From the NCBI GenBank assembly GCA_946406115.1, contig OX291546.1:16113019-16177018 (forward strand): a stretch of DNA of 64,000 nucleotides, in the 5' to 3' direction. The position numbers and the translations under genes were made by a program. This stretch comes from Apoda limacodes. Lineage: Eukaryota; Arthropoda; Insecta; Lepidoptera; Limacodidae. Position 1 is the first letter of the stretch; the number at the start of each line of letters is the position of its first letter. The notes under the pieces are model-generated. The model had not been told where the DNA came from and did not search any database. It saw nothing but the letters and a program-made list of their open reading frames with translations. Shown one piece after another: positions 37,201-39,949 of the stretch.

Positions 37201-38289
37201 AAATTCGTTTTTACTTGCGATAATTTATAGCCTAAATATTCACAGAATTCGATAATGTTTTCTATATTTTTTTCAGTAGGTAACACTTTTTTCTTCATTT
37301 TAATTGTGACTGAGGAAAAACATTTATTTTTAACAGTAAAAATATAATTTTGTTTTAACTACAGTGTCTTAGACATGCTAGCTAAGCAACGACATAATTA
37401 TATTTCTTTACGATATAAAATATTTCTTTCATATAATAATTTGAATCAAAAAAGTCTTGTAACTGTTTTAAAATTTTCCAATAACTGCACATTTTATTAT
37501 ATGCTAACTTACTTAATTTATTGTCCACAAGCTTTTTTTCCTGGCTCGCCCTCTTTTAATCCAGATTTTAGGCAAGTCTATGTAGTAGGTACATAATTGA
37601 TATATATATCTTATGGTTTACTCAGCAGAAGCCATTTAAGCTCCCGAAAAGCATCTTCTTTCTGTCTTGATTCACCATTTTCGTCGTTTCTTATTTTTAC
37701 GTTACCTACTTTGTGTAACAAAAAAATCACGTTTGTTGTATGGGAGCCCCCTTAAATTTTAATTCATTCTGTTTTTTAGTATTTATTGTTACAACTGCAA
37801 TAGAAACACATCTTCTGCGAAAATTTCAACTGTCTAACTATCACGGTTCATGAGGTACAGCCTGGTGACAAACGGACGGACGGACGGACAGCGGAGTCTT
37901 AGTAATAGGGTTCCGCTAATTGCCCTTTGGGTACGGAACCCTAAAAAGCTAAAGATAAGTGGTTCTACCGTGAAAAGAACATAAACGGACAGACAGACAA
38001 AGAGAGAGAGAGAGAGAGACAGACCTTGAGTTTTGTAATATGTTGATAGAAGGTTAGGTATAGATACTTACCGTTCAAGTTTATCCCCAACATATTTGGA
38101 ATTGTAAATGTCCCTTGGTGGCACTAAGTCACTCTCTTCCAAATCACGACGGTTTCCATTATAATAAATTGGAAACATCCACAAGAACAAAAATCGCGAA
38201 AAACGGCCAGGTGGTTTCTTCTGTAAAGGCACATCGTTTTCTTTGCTTCGTGTTTCATCATTATCACAATCACTTATTTTTATACCCAT
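1294..38289 (-). CDS. ABCC-type ABC transporter gene B, 5' half (9 exons)
   Basis: Exons on the minus strand: 38289-38072, 22658-22527, 22144-21940, 8569-8344, 6005-5908, 4569-4372, 3435-3309, 2397-2269 and 1478-1294. They join in frame to 506 codons (1518 nt) with GT-AG introns and matching phases throughout. The product is the N-terminal half of a full ABCC transporter of the MRP4 / lethal(2)03659 group: a cytosolic N-terminus (residues 1 to about 90), the first membrane domain (about 95-400), a linker, and NBD1 up to Walker A (GAVGSGK, residues 500-506). Proteins of this family are ATP-driven exporters of organic anions and conjugates at the plasma membrane. NBD1 completion, the second membrane domain and NBD2 must lie left of the window. 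Exon 1 has a second copy at 41252-41469. Intron 1 is 15.4 kb and intron 3 is 13.4 kb, both full of mobile DNA. Family assignment is firm; substrate is unknown. Confidence 0.9.
1479..2268. other. Gene B intron 8
   Basis: AT-rich intron of 790 bases between exons 8 and 9. No coding sequence or clear mobile element recognised. Confidence 0.7.
2269..2397 (-). CDS. Gene B exon 8: linker between TMD1 and NBD1
   Basis: The acceptor is TTTTGCTAG and the donor GTAAGT; 129 nt, phase 1 in and phase 1 out. It encodes residues about 402-444, beginning NERSDLKE and ending in SYEGFDNN. The segment is polar with no membrane helix. This matches the variable linker between the last helix of the first membrane domain and NBD1 in ABCC proteins, where sequence conservation is low. 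It is assigned by phase and position more than by motif. Confidence 0.88.
2398..3308. other. Gene B intron 7
   Basis: AT-rich intron of 911 bases. A plus-strand open frame of about 105 codons (2344-2661) overlaps exon 8 antisense, shows no family resemblance, and is not annotated. Nothing else recognised. Confidence 0.7.
3309..3435 (-). CDS. Gene B exon 7: last helix region of TMD1
   Basis: The acceptor TTCTGTTTCAG precedes the exon; 127 nt, phase 0 in, phase 1 out. I chose the donor GTATGT at 3308. A competing donor (GTTAAG, three bases earlier) would give a stop after joining exon 8, while GTATGT yields an in-frame Asn codon and the expected family pattern. It encodes residues about 360-401, IYPLLQFMNAMQ... 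to SRVQELLWL. This corresponds to the end of the first membrane domain, the region where ABCC proteins read V/S-IKR-x2-F/L-L. Confidence 0.9.
3436..4371. other. Gene B intron 6
   Basis: Intron of 936 bases. Its left third is plain AT-rich DNA; the right part holds a decayed LINE 3' end (see 3717-4220). Confidence 0.7.
3717..4220 (+). mobile_element. Decayed LINE ORF2 C-terminus
   Basis: On the plus strand, around 3955-4030, the frame reads DPLCQGCLDA-stop-ETSTHVFLC, the Cys/His pattern (C-x2-C...ET-x3-H-x3-C) found near the C-terminus of Jockey/R1-group LINE proteins. It is followed near 4070-4130 by ALRSIRHLLDFWTELKWYE, which resembles the last residues of such proteins. In-frame stops show it is dead. 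It ends in a short (ACTA)n tract near 4210. The element sits in antisense orientation to gene B, in intron 6. Confidence 0.55.
4372..4569 (-). CDS. Gene B exon 6: MYAWE motif and TM helices of TMD1
   Basis: The acceptor is ATGTTTTAG and the donor GTAAGT; 198 nt, 66 codons, phase 0 on both sides. It starts VIKMYAWENPFEKVV. IKMYAWE is one of the most conserved stretches of the ABCC4 group's first membrane domain (an intracellular coupling region). It continues into two hydrophobic segments (IIIGFLLF and LLVTIVTIIL) and ends LSASV. No disruption is seen. Residues about 294-359. Confidence 0.96.
4790..5020. repeat. About 105-bp module, two tandem copies
   Basis: The module contains GTCGGACTCGCG, then AAGGGTAAA, TAATAAAATTTTGGTAAGTTGT and a C/G-rich CGTCGGGGAAGG before a pyrimidine/purine run. 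Two diverged copies lie in a row. The same module appears at 5517-5735, 10725-10935 and 19090-19205 in either orientation. Confidence 0.6.
5090..5840. repeat. Composite short interspersed repeat with tandem core
   Basis: Left part: AAAACCACTG-like and TTGAAGGGTGTGTTCTTTG, then CCTAAGGGGTGAAAAAGG. A second partial copy starts near 5398 and is followed by about two and a half tandem copies of the 105-base module (5517-5735). The arrangement at 10725-11075 is the reverse complement of this order, so the two modules probably belong to one non-autonomous element. Superfamily is unassigned. Confidence 0.5.
5908..6005 (-). CDS. Gene B exon 5: TMD1 intracellular region
   Basis: The acceptor is TTTCTTACAG and the donor GTATTA; 98 nt, phase 1 in, phase 0 out. 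It encodes residues about 261-293, TLGRVLGGYRFRTAQKTDER followed by an IKLMTEVVNGIQ-like end. The pattern T-x2-R/K-TDERI-x-L-M-x-E-x2-x-GIQ is the conserved cytoplasmic extension before the MYAWE motif in ABCC proteins. It joins exon 6 (VIKMYAWE) directly. Confidence 0.95.
6006..8343. other. Gene B intron 4
   Basis: Intron of 2338 bases, largely occupied by an old LINE in the same orientation as the gene (see 6300-8060). The flanks are AT-rich with no recognised features. Confidence 0.7.
6300..8060 (-). mobile_element. Old LINE (CR1/Jockey group), endonuclease-RT remnants
   Basis: Pieces appear in the right order on the minus strand. An endonuclease piece (about 8028-7816) contains FIEMNTRSTLFLLGVVNAPP. 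An endonuclease-RT linker (7704-7459) follows, with YVSKLYDNHAPIKPVR. An RT start (7176-6829) has PIIPIPKKTDPADYAHYRPI, the typical Y-RPIS entry of non-LTR RTs. An RT C-terminal piece (6574-6359) has CLPQSAKVTLVNSLLLP. The pieces are in different frames separated by stops, so the element is dead. It is inserted in sense orientation within gene B intron 4. Confidence 0.75.
8344..8569 (-). CDS. Gene B exon 4: TMD1 helices
   Basis: The acceptor ATATTTTTCAG precedes the exon and the donor GTAAAT follows; 226 nt, phase 0 in, phase 1 out. It starts IMRMDNGSLGDATAGKIINI and continues LLSND-like (ILSNDLLRFD), the very conserved 'G-x2-TAGK-x2-N-LLSND-x2-RFD' motif of ABCC4-type transporters. Two strongly hydrophobic helices follow (around MVPLQIIAICYLSYA and LFGLGVLLVLALPLQG). 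Residues about 186-260. Confidence 0.96.
10725..11075. repeat. 105-bp module (two tandem copies) plus companion module
   Basis: Two copies of AACCTTCCCCGGCGTG...ACTTACCAAAATATCAT...CGACTCGCACTTGACC lie at 10735-10935. The companion module with ACGTCATACAAAGAACACAC and GGCTGTGCGTTGATCCATCA follows at 10950-11060. It is the mirror image of the arrangement in intron 5. Confidence 0.55.
11299..11450 (+). repeat. Left copy of direct repeat flanking the (CAAA)n tract
   Basis: It begins CTACTCATAATCGCC and includes GGACACGTGACCTGACGCGA. The same words recur in order at 13046-13185, on the other side of the (CAAA)n tract, with a few indels and substitutions. The two copies are in direct orientation. 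Confidence 0.7.
11613..13038. repeat. (CAAA)n microsatellite, about 1.43 kb
   Basis: An almost uninterrupted tetranucleotide array. From 11613 to about 12550 it carries scattered CAA-for-CAAA slips and a few substitutions (for example ACCAACAAACCAAC near 11840 and ACACAAC near 11872). From about 12555 to 13038 it is pure. The three long minus-strand open frames across it (repeating Phe-Val-Cys-Leu) are only the consequence of a TTTG repeat that contains no stop codon in any frame, so they are not genes. It lies within gene B intron 3. The length as given may be shaped by assembly. Confidence 0.97.
13046..13190 (+). repeat. Right copy of direct repeat flanking the (CAAA)n tract
   Basis: It matches 11299-11450 in the same order (CTACTCATAATCGCC..., then GGACACGTGACCTGACGCGA, then an A-run and AGTGC), with a small rearranged middle portion. 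The tract therefore lies between two direct copies of one repeat. Confidence 0.7.
13490..13775. repeat. Short interspersed repeat
   Basis: It contains CCCTTTTTCACCCCCTTAGG, then ACGTCATACAAAGAACACAC, then GGCTGTGCGTTGATCCATCA. This is the companion module also seen at 5090-5340 and 10940-11075, here reverse-oriented to 5090-5340. A diverged relative is at 56040-56220. Confidence 0.6.
13785..14981 (-). mobile_element. Mariner-like transposon, inactivated
   Basis: The ends are inverted repeats: ACATATGAAACTGATGTTTT at the left and its near-complement (AAAACATCAATTTCATATG) at the right. The interior, read on the minus strand, shows a mariner transposase in order. The N-terminal part (14870-14570) has GRP-like sequence after a basic block and a QTTSEL-like stretch. 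A DEKW/DNRKR-like region lies near 14390-14340. A proline-rich PSPTIIPEPGSNR-like segment lies near 14070-14020. C-terminal residues run through SRSRNFFSKGINELP (about 13940-13890). Stops and frameshifts interrupt it. The size of about 1.2 kb fits mariner. Subfamily not assigned. Confidence 0.78.
14992..15441. repeat. Tandem duplication unit 1 (450 bp)
   Basis: It starts CCTAATGTAATATATATACA and ends GAGAGGTAACAGACAG plus a few junction bases. The next 440 or so bases repeat it at an offset of exactly 450, with one substitution noted (CCTAAATTTGG versus CCTTAATTTGG). The content resembles the internal part of a SINE/LINE tail repeat (CTAGCTTTTG..., GGTTCAGTAGTTTAGCAATG). Confidence 0.95.
15442..15935. 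repeat. Tandem duplication unit 2 (450 bp) with tail
   Basis: Second copy of 14992-15441. Unlike unit 1, it continues into (CAGA)-rich sequence and TTTCGCATTTATAATGTTAG, which looks like the natural 3' end of this repeat. Unit 1 is therefore the extra copy, lacking the tail. Confidence 0.93.
16410..16635. repeat. Interspersed repeat, shared with 47375-47700
   Basis: Shared words in the same order: GTGTCAAGTAAA, ACTTTTTGTAT, AAAGCTAACGATAG/GG, GATTTGACCTAAG, AAGGTCTGACCG and CACACCTATCGCACT-like. The two copies are clearly diverged. Superfamily not recognised. Confidence 0.6.
17050..18010 (-). mobile_element. 5'-truncated LINE (CR1/Jockey group) with YADD
   Basis: On the minus strand, 18040-17489 is open and contains GVLSPLLFAIFISNITSNL, then YHLYADDLLIYTQ, the non-LTR RT catalytic F/YADD box, then LGIFIDQILLWQPQ and RLRNFLP. 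After a frame change the C-terminal part continues (LERLQNLCIRYIFGL-like) to NDSFTVTAIRLWNASPF near 17215-17160, the usual end of such proteins. It is truncated before the RT start and frameshifted, hence inactive. Confidence 0.85.
18040..18260. repeat. Short repeat with CG-rich words
   Basis: It contains CATAGAGCGGAACGTGTCA, GTCTCGCGTCGCCGCACC and GCGCAGTGCAACGAGT, CG-richer than its surroundings. It resembles the non-coding interspersed repeats of lepidopteran introns. No boundaries defined. Confidence 0.4.
18642..18884. repeat. Foldback: 54-base inverted repeat arms
   Basis: The arm at 18642-18697 (TCATAAAATTCTTGTCAGAC... to CGTCGTTTTATTGT) is the near-exact reverse complement of 18831-18884. 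The arms are separated by about 133 bases that include CG-rich sequence. It could form a long hairpin if transcribed with the intron. Confidence 0.85.
18960..19215. repeat. Repeat with one copy of the 105-bp module
   Basis: 19085-19205 contains AACCTTCCCCTGCGAG, ACAATTTACAAAAATTTCA and ATCCGACGCGCACTTGAACC, a diverged single copy of the module in the orientation used at 10725-10935. Confidence 0.5.
19504..20507 (+). mobile_element. LINE mosaic A-B-A'
   Basis: A (19504-19853) and A' (20158-20507) are nearly identical direct copies 654 bases apart, starting AATCATGAGAATAATATA and ending CTATCCGGATAGC. Both encode a Jockey-type C-terminal piece (for example AVRFFERTQNHPNRLIVQS) related to the LINE at 48285-49810. 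B (19854-20157) is a nearly exact inverted copy of 17209-17513, part of the other LINE. A' runs on into that Jockey family's 3' UTR (20508-20620). Confidence 0.85.
20508..20690 (+). mobile_element. Jockey-type LINE 3' end
   Basis: It contains TCCTTCAGAGTTTCGCCCCA, then AAAGCCCCGTGGAGC, ATGGCTGCATCAGCCAACTG and an A-rich stretch. The same 3' UTR words occur at 46110-46185 (plus) and, reversed, at 48325-48410. This marks the end of the A' fragment. Confidence 0.75.
21190..21590 (-). mobile_element. LINE 3' end (family with GGTATAAAAAA-type tail)
   Basis: On the minus strand, 21565-21338 encodes MCSDELFEKMPTFTFYHHT followed by WSRTVRFQRNFLPRTLGLWN, the C-terminal end of a CR1-like LINE protein. 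Past it (21300-21200) is a 3' UTR with GGTGACCGCTTACCATCAGG in reverse. Related ends lie at 23560-23640, 30960-31265 and 43740-44130. Confidence 0.8.
21940..22144 (-). CDS. Gene B exon 3: TMD1 helices
   Basis: The acceptor is TTTTTTCCTTAG and the donor GTAAGT; 205 nt, phase 2 in, phase 0 out. It encodes residues about 117-185: TISPILFAKLLKHWS, a hydrophobic helix (YAVAMLVACWIAVF), then QQFGMKLRIATSSLLYRK. The 'G-M-K-x-R-x-A-x-x-x-L-x-Y-RK' ending is the signature cytoplasmic loop of ABCC first membrane domains. It is contiguous with exon 4 in homologues. Confidence 0.96.
22145..22526. other. Gene B intron 2
   Basis: A compact 382-base AT-rich intron; nothing else recognised. Confidence 0.8.
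22527..22658 (-). CDS. Gene B exon 2: elbow and first TM helix
   Basis: The acceptor TTTTATTTTCAG and donor GTATGG bound 132 nt, phase 2 on both sides. It encodes residues about 73-116: TWIEEAINAKALGRKPSFFR, then VLVKAFGWSYIPGG and a hydrophobic run. In ABCC4-like proteins this segment (W-x-E-E...KPSL-x-R-A-L-x-K-x-F) is the elbow helix leading into TM1. An overlapping minus frame in a different phase (22715-22476) is a shadow. Confidence 0.95.
23340..23645 (+). mobile_element. SINE-like repeat plus LINE 3' tail
   Basis: 23345-23540 carries GTGCTCTAGTCTGCC, GTGTTTGTCTTGAGTCTA and a (TATTTATA)-like stretch. These words are common in short interspersed elements of moth genomes. It is followed at 23580-23640 by GGTGACCGCTTACCATCAGG... 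and TTAGTGGTATAAAAAA, the 3' end shared with the LINE at 43740-44130. Confidence 0.55.
24000..24115. repeat. Small foldback with GTCAAGTGCAAGTCGG ends
   Basis: GTCAAGTGCAAGTCGGCC at the left and its approximate complement (TCTGCTTGCACTTGGTC) at the right lie about 75 bases apart. The end words resemble those of the 105-bp module and of the sequence between the two 5S-like fragments. Confidence 0.5.
24678..24764 (+). mobile_element. 5S-rRNA-like SINE fragment, plus copy
   Basis: AAGTTAATCAACGTCGGGAT... and GATGGTGACCG resemble the 5S rRNA internal promoter and 3' region (canonical AAGTTAAGCAACGTCGGGC ... GGATGGGTGACCGCC). A T-rich linker and TTGTGTTCGTAAATAACGT follow. It is diverged at promoter positions. 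This looks like a 5S-derived SINE rather than a 5S gene. Confidence 0.7.
24840..24935 (-). mobile_element. 5S-rRNA-like SINE fragment, minus copy
   Basis: Read on the minus strand from 24932: TTCGAAGTTAAGCAACGCCG, then CAGTACTTGGATGGGTGACT, then GCTTAGCGGCACGC and the same T-rich/GTGTTCGTAAATTACGT linker as the plus copy. The match to the 3' half of 5S rRNA is close. The two copies face each other across about 75 bases. The 5S 5' part and terminator are missing, so it is not a functional 5S gene. Confidence 0.78.
25310..26813. mobile_element. Non-autonomous DNA transposon, 8-bp TSD
   Basis: The element spans 25318-26805 (1488 bp) and is flanked on both sides by the identical 8-mer GTTTTTAC (25310-25317 and 26806-26813). 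Terminal inverted repeats of about 54 bases are perfect and start GGATCATTCTCACTAGATCC. Inside them lie further TCTCAxTAGATC words in the same polarity at each end (subterminal repeats). No transposase frame is present. An 8-bp target duplication fits hAT (or P-like) elements; the end sequence is not the usual hAT CAGGG/TAGGG, so superfamily is left open. The internal part contains a further repeat cluster (25940-26330). Confidence 0.9.
25940..26330. repeat. Internal repeat cluster in the TSD element
   Basis: Two direct copies (about 25940-26040 and 26045-26150) share ATAGATCTCATCAAGATCTT, TTTCAAATGACA and CGTAACTATTGATCGTAGAC. A third copy at 26190-26320 is inverted. The copies are close but not identical. 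Each also contains a small palindrome (GATCTCATCAAGATC). Confidence 0.85.
26978..28230 (+). mobile_element. Unit X (plus): chimeric LINE + BEL/Pao fragment
   Basis: The first half (27000-27660) carries decayed non-LTR RT words (NYQSINILSLIDKIVERFLG and LLYVNDMLNA). The second half (27699-28195) carries BEL/Pao-type RT: YYLPQRTVIRTSSSTT in one frame, then LRFREKKNGFIADIRKAFLQ in another, the 'DIRKAFLQ' block being characteristic of that LTR family. Stops and frame changes make it non-functional. An inverted copy (X') is at 28885-30136. Confidence 0.8.
28231..28575 (+). repeat. Unit Y (plus)
   Basis: It begins with an (AT)n run (28231-28256), then an AT-rich segment with a 72-codon open frame of no known family, ending in AATTTAATGATTAAC. 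An inverted copy (Y') is at 30141-30478, also ending with the (AT) run. Confidence 0.85.
28576..28884. other. Spacer between the X-Y and X'-Y' blocks
   Basis: 309 unique-looking AT-rich bases with no recognised feature apart from CAACCCCCCCTGAATTTG near 28680. Confidence 0.6.
28885..30136 (-). mobile_element. Unit X' (minus): inverted copy of X
   Basis: Near-identical reverse complement of 26978-28230. The 130-codon open frame is kept in both copies with only two differing residues (Ile/Leu and Pro/Ser). It ends at GAGCGTCC and is followed after a few bases by Y'. Confidence 0.93.
30141..30478 (-). repeat. Unit Y' (minus): inverted copy of Y
   Basis: Reverse complement of 28231-28575, starting GTTAATCATTAAATTATATT and ending in the (AT) run. 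It is placed on the far side of X', so the order is X-Y-spacer-X'-Y' instead of the mirror order Y'-X'. Confidence 0.9.
30695..30955 (+). repeat. Interspersed repeat
   Basis: It contains GTGTGTTTGTATGTATGTAT, GCGTTTGGCTGAACCGTTTC and GGATCCTGGAGATATCAAGG. It is open on the plus strand for 79 codons, but the wording is that of a non-coding repeat seen across moth genomes, so no gene is called. Confidence 0.5.
30960..31265 (-). mobile_element. LINE 3' end fragment
   Basis: Same family as 21190-21590 and 43740-44130: GCGCGTTGCCGACCC, AACTTCTTTCTTAAAGAACC and, at the far side, CAGAGAGGCAAAGTCTCTCC. An internal deletion removed part of the coding end. Confidence 0.7.
31600..31870. repeat. Repeat containing a perfect short hairpin
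   Basis: 31674-31697 reads GATAATCTC, a 6-base loop, GAGATTATC. The surrounding sequence (TTCGAAGCGGTGAAATGCTG, ATTGTGAACCGGG) has the look of a non-coding interspersed repeat. Boundaries unclear. Confidence 0.4.
32646..34095 (-). CDS. Gene C: unidentified two-exon reading frame in intron 1
   Basis: Exon 1 is 34095-33840: acceptor TTTGAGTTGCAG, donor GTAAGT, 84 codons, phase 2 out. Exon 2 is 32763-32646: acceptor TTCTTTTTCAG, phase matching, open to a TAA at 32648-32646. Joined, they give about 123 residues, basic and polar, with TKKIGTYQTFESKVFSWSD, HTSWQKKWTPQLQYT and, in exon 2, TDIELEMYQASNMCIAVKKS. There are no transmembrane segments and no motif I recognise. No in-frame ATG precedes the block (a TGA lies just upstream), so an earlier exon should exist above 34095. 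Another acceptor-like site at 33323 (TTTATTTCACAG) could add an alternative end. It lies inside gene B intron 1 on the same strand. The splice logic is convincing but function is unknown, and it might be a degraded gene. Confidence 0.42.
35090..35720 (-). mobile_element. LINE RT remnant (minus)
   Basis: Minus-strand pieces are LLARLRLPNISPTVVDWFQS and YLCGRR (35715-35525), then RVTCVDGDSVF, and at the left end SSLYLYAGD, a mutated YADD box (35561-35376). This is the same CR1/Jockey-group type as 17050-18010, heavily decayed. Confidence 0.7.
35850..36450 (+). mobile_element. Jockey-type LINE C-terminus (plus)
   Basis: The plus-strand text MSLRNKVTLYKTCIRPILTY is followed, after a frame change, by LQYRFMRGAADAPYYMRNMD and DFELPTIKAFIKDALKRYFE. 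It matches the C-terminal region of the LINE at 48285-49810 (MSLRNKLNLYTTCIRPILAY; RDFELPTIPQYFKDLAVRFF). It is dead, and abuts the oppositely oriented LINE at 35090-35720. Confidence 0.75.
37860..37950. repeat. GACGGACGGACAG...GGGTACGGAACCC tail repeat
   Basis: (ACGG)n followed by GCGGAGTCTTAGTAATAGGG and TTGGGTACGGAACCCTAAAA. The second copy is at 41040-41130. The same ending is seen near 26945-26998 at the left border of unit X, and in reverse near 30118. Confidence 0.6.
38072..38289 (-). CDS. Gene B exon 1, proximal copy
   Basis: The ATG at 38289-38287 has A at -3 and G at +4. The exon encodes 72 codons plus two bases of an Arg codon, then donor GTAAGT. The product starts MGIKISDCDNDETRSKENDV and continues to PPGRFSRFLFLWMFPIYYNG. 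The FLFLWMFP-x3-NG-x2-R-x-L-E-x-x-D-L segment is the standard N-terminal region of ABCC4-type proteins. Phase 2 matches exon 2. An AT-rich TATATAAAA lies only about 20 bases upstream of the ATG. I cannot tell whether it is a TATA box. Confidence 0.95.
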
Positions 38290-39289
38290 TTTAAGTAAAA
38301 TTTTATATAAAACTTAAATTAAATTTTATAACGTATTAAATAGTCCGCTATACCCGTATTTGTCTTCAGACACAAAATAAATCGAATACAATAAGACACT
38401 TTCAAACAGCACCAAACTAAGATCTAGTGAATCTATCTAACTAAAGACACATAATTATGTCTAACAACAACGTCATCTTTATAAAACTTGTTTAAACAAA
38501 AACAACTAAGTTTAATTCATTAATCAAATTGTTTACACAAAAATTCAAGTAAACATTAATCGTGCACATTTAAGGCGCTTGAAATATTTGCTAAACGTTA
38601 TTGATATCTTATTTTGCTATGGTGTACCCTGTGGCATAACTTAAACTCTCTATCACTACTGCATTGAACATATACATTTGAAATTAAAAACTGACCGGTT
38701 TGGATAATGGTCTTATACAAAATTCCGCATAACAGTGTAACGGTCCAAGTTCTTCGGACCTAATAATGGAGATAAAATATTGGTTGAAACAGAAACTTTA
38801 ACTTTTAATTTAACTTTAACAATTAAGGTCATCGAGTCATTTCATATTTTTTTTTTTATAATGGCATGAGGCAATAAAGTCGCCTTTAGTACTTAAGAAT
38901 AATTTGTATAAAGAAAATTAAATTGAAATATCCGCAAAGGACGATAAGAAGGCCAGAAGAAGACTAATTTCAGATATAAAAAATATTGGTAGAAGAATTC
39001 TATTTAATAAAAGGCAGGAGAACTTGGCGTTTTAGTAAGACACTAAAATTTATACTATCTCGAAAGAGGTTATCATGCATGTCAATGAGATTATTTGTAA
39101 CGGTAATTACGGATTGGAGAGAAAACTAGCTACTTTAAAAGTACCTATAGAACCAGGGTTACACAAATACGGTATTATTTTTTTATCCATGATATTACGT
39201 TACCTGGTATACATGCATACTGAAATAAACCATAGACATAGAATGTAATATAGCTTAGCAAAAAATTCCTAGGTCTGTGAAATAAGCTG

Positions 39290-39949
39290 CAGTCACTGAG
39301 ACAATCCTCGCTAGTATGGAATGTTATATTCCTAACCCGCGAGTTGCTGCCGGCGTCAAAAAACGACCGTGGTTTTATAGGTCTAGCAGAGAACCTAAAA
39401 TTCTTAAGCCAACTGCATATGAGGCTTGGACCACGGCTCGTAATAATAAGGATCCGAATATTTCTGAGGTAAAACGCAAATTAAATGCTGCCTCGAGGTT
39501 CAGTAAGAAAGCAACTGCCAGAGCAAAATTCCAATTCATCGGCAAAATAGGTGGGCGACTTGCGAGCTATCCTTCTGGGAGTCGTGCTTTCTGGTCGCTT
39601 GCCAAAGCTGCGGAAGGGAACTTTTGCCAGTCGTCGTTACCACCACTGCGAAAGACCGATGGTGAATTGGCCCATAGTGCTAAAGAGAAAGTCGATCTTC
39701 TGGGCAGTCTCTTTGCCTCGAACTCGAACATGCACGATGCCTATACCACCTACTATACCGTGGTGCGGTAAGTCATGCCGGAAATCTCCATTACACAGCG
39801 GGAGGTTCGGCGGGCGTTCCTTTCTCTAGACGTTCATATGTCGAGTGGGCCAGACGGTATACCAGCAGTGGTGCTTAAGCAGTGTGCTCCTGACTTATGT
39901 CCTGTACTCACTCGCCTCTTCGCGCTTTCCTACCAGACTAGGCTATTAT
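39290..39949 (+). mobile_element. LINE ORF fragment, copy 1 (broken at junction)
   Basis: The plus-strand frame starting near 39316 contains RPWFYRSSREPKILKPTAYE and AHSAKEKVDLLGSLFASNS; after a stop/frame change comes EVRRAFLSLDVHMSSGPDGI (non-LTR RT entry, 'SSGPDGIP'). It stops abruptly where the tandem copy begins. The matching, longer version is at 42470-43600. Confidence 0.85.

Larger units (their letters stand above)
22659..38071. other. Gene B intron 1 (15.4 kb), repeat-rich
   Basis: The intron spans from exon 2 to the nearer copy of exon 1. Contents listed separately are SINE-like repeats, the 5S-like pair, an 8-bp-TSD transposon, the permuted LINE/BEL inverted structure, LINE ends, gene C and LINE remnants. 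Unlisted stretches (22659-23340, 23660-24000, 24120-24660, 25000-25300, 31870-32640, 34100-35090 and 36450-36800) are AT-rich with no gene I recognise; 34250-34500 has two GGCGCC-containing CG-richer patches. Confidence 0.7.
36808..39949. repeat. Tandem duplication copy 1 (3.14 kb) with gene B exon 1
   Basis: It starts TAGCTGATATCATGCCAG and ends in the LINE RT at CTAGGCTATT. It repeats directly as 39950-43127. Offsets are 3142 bases before and 3180 bases after a 38-base indel near 37080/40223. Only about ten substitutions were noticed, mostly near the left end. The copy carries exon 1 of gene B, an (AG)n run at 37999-38018, and a plus-strand LINE fragment that is cut off at the copy junction. 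Confidence 0.97.
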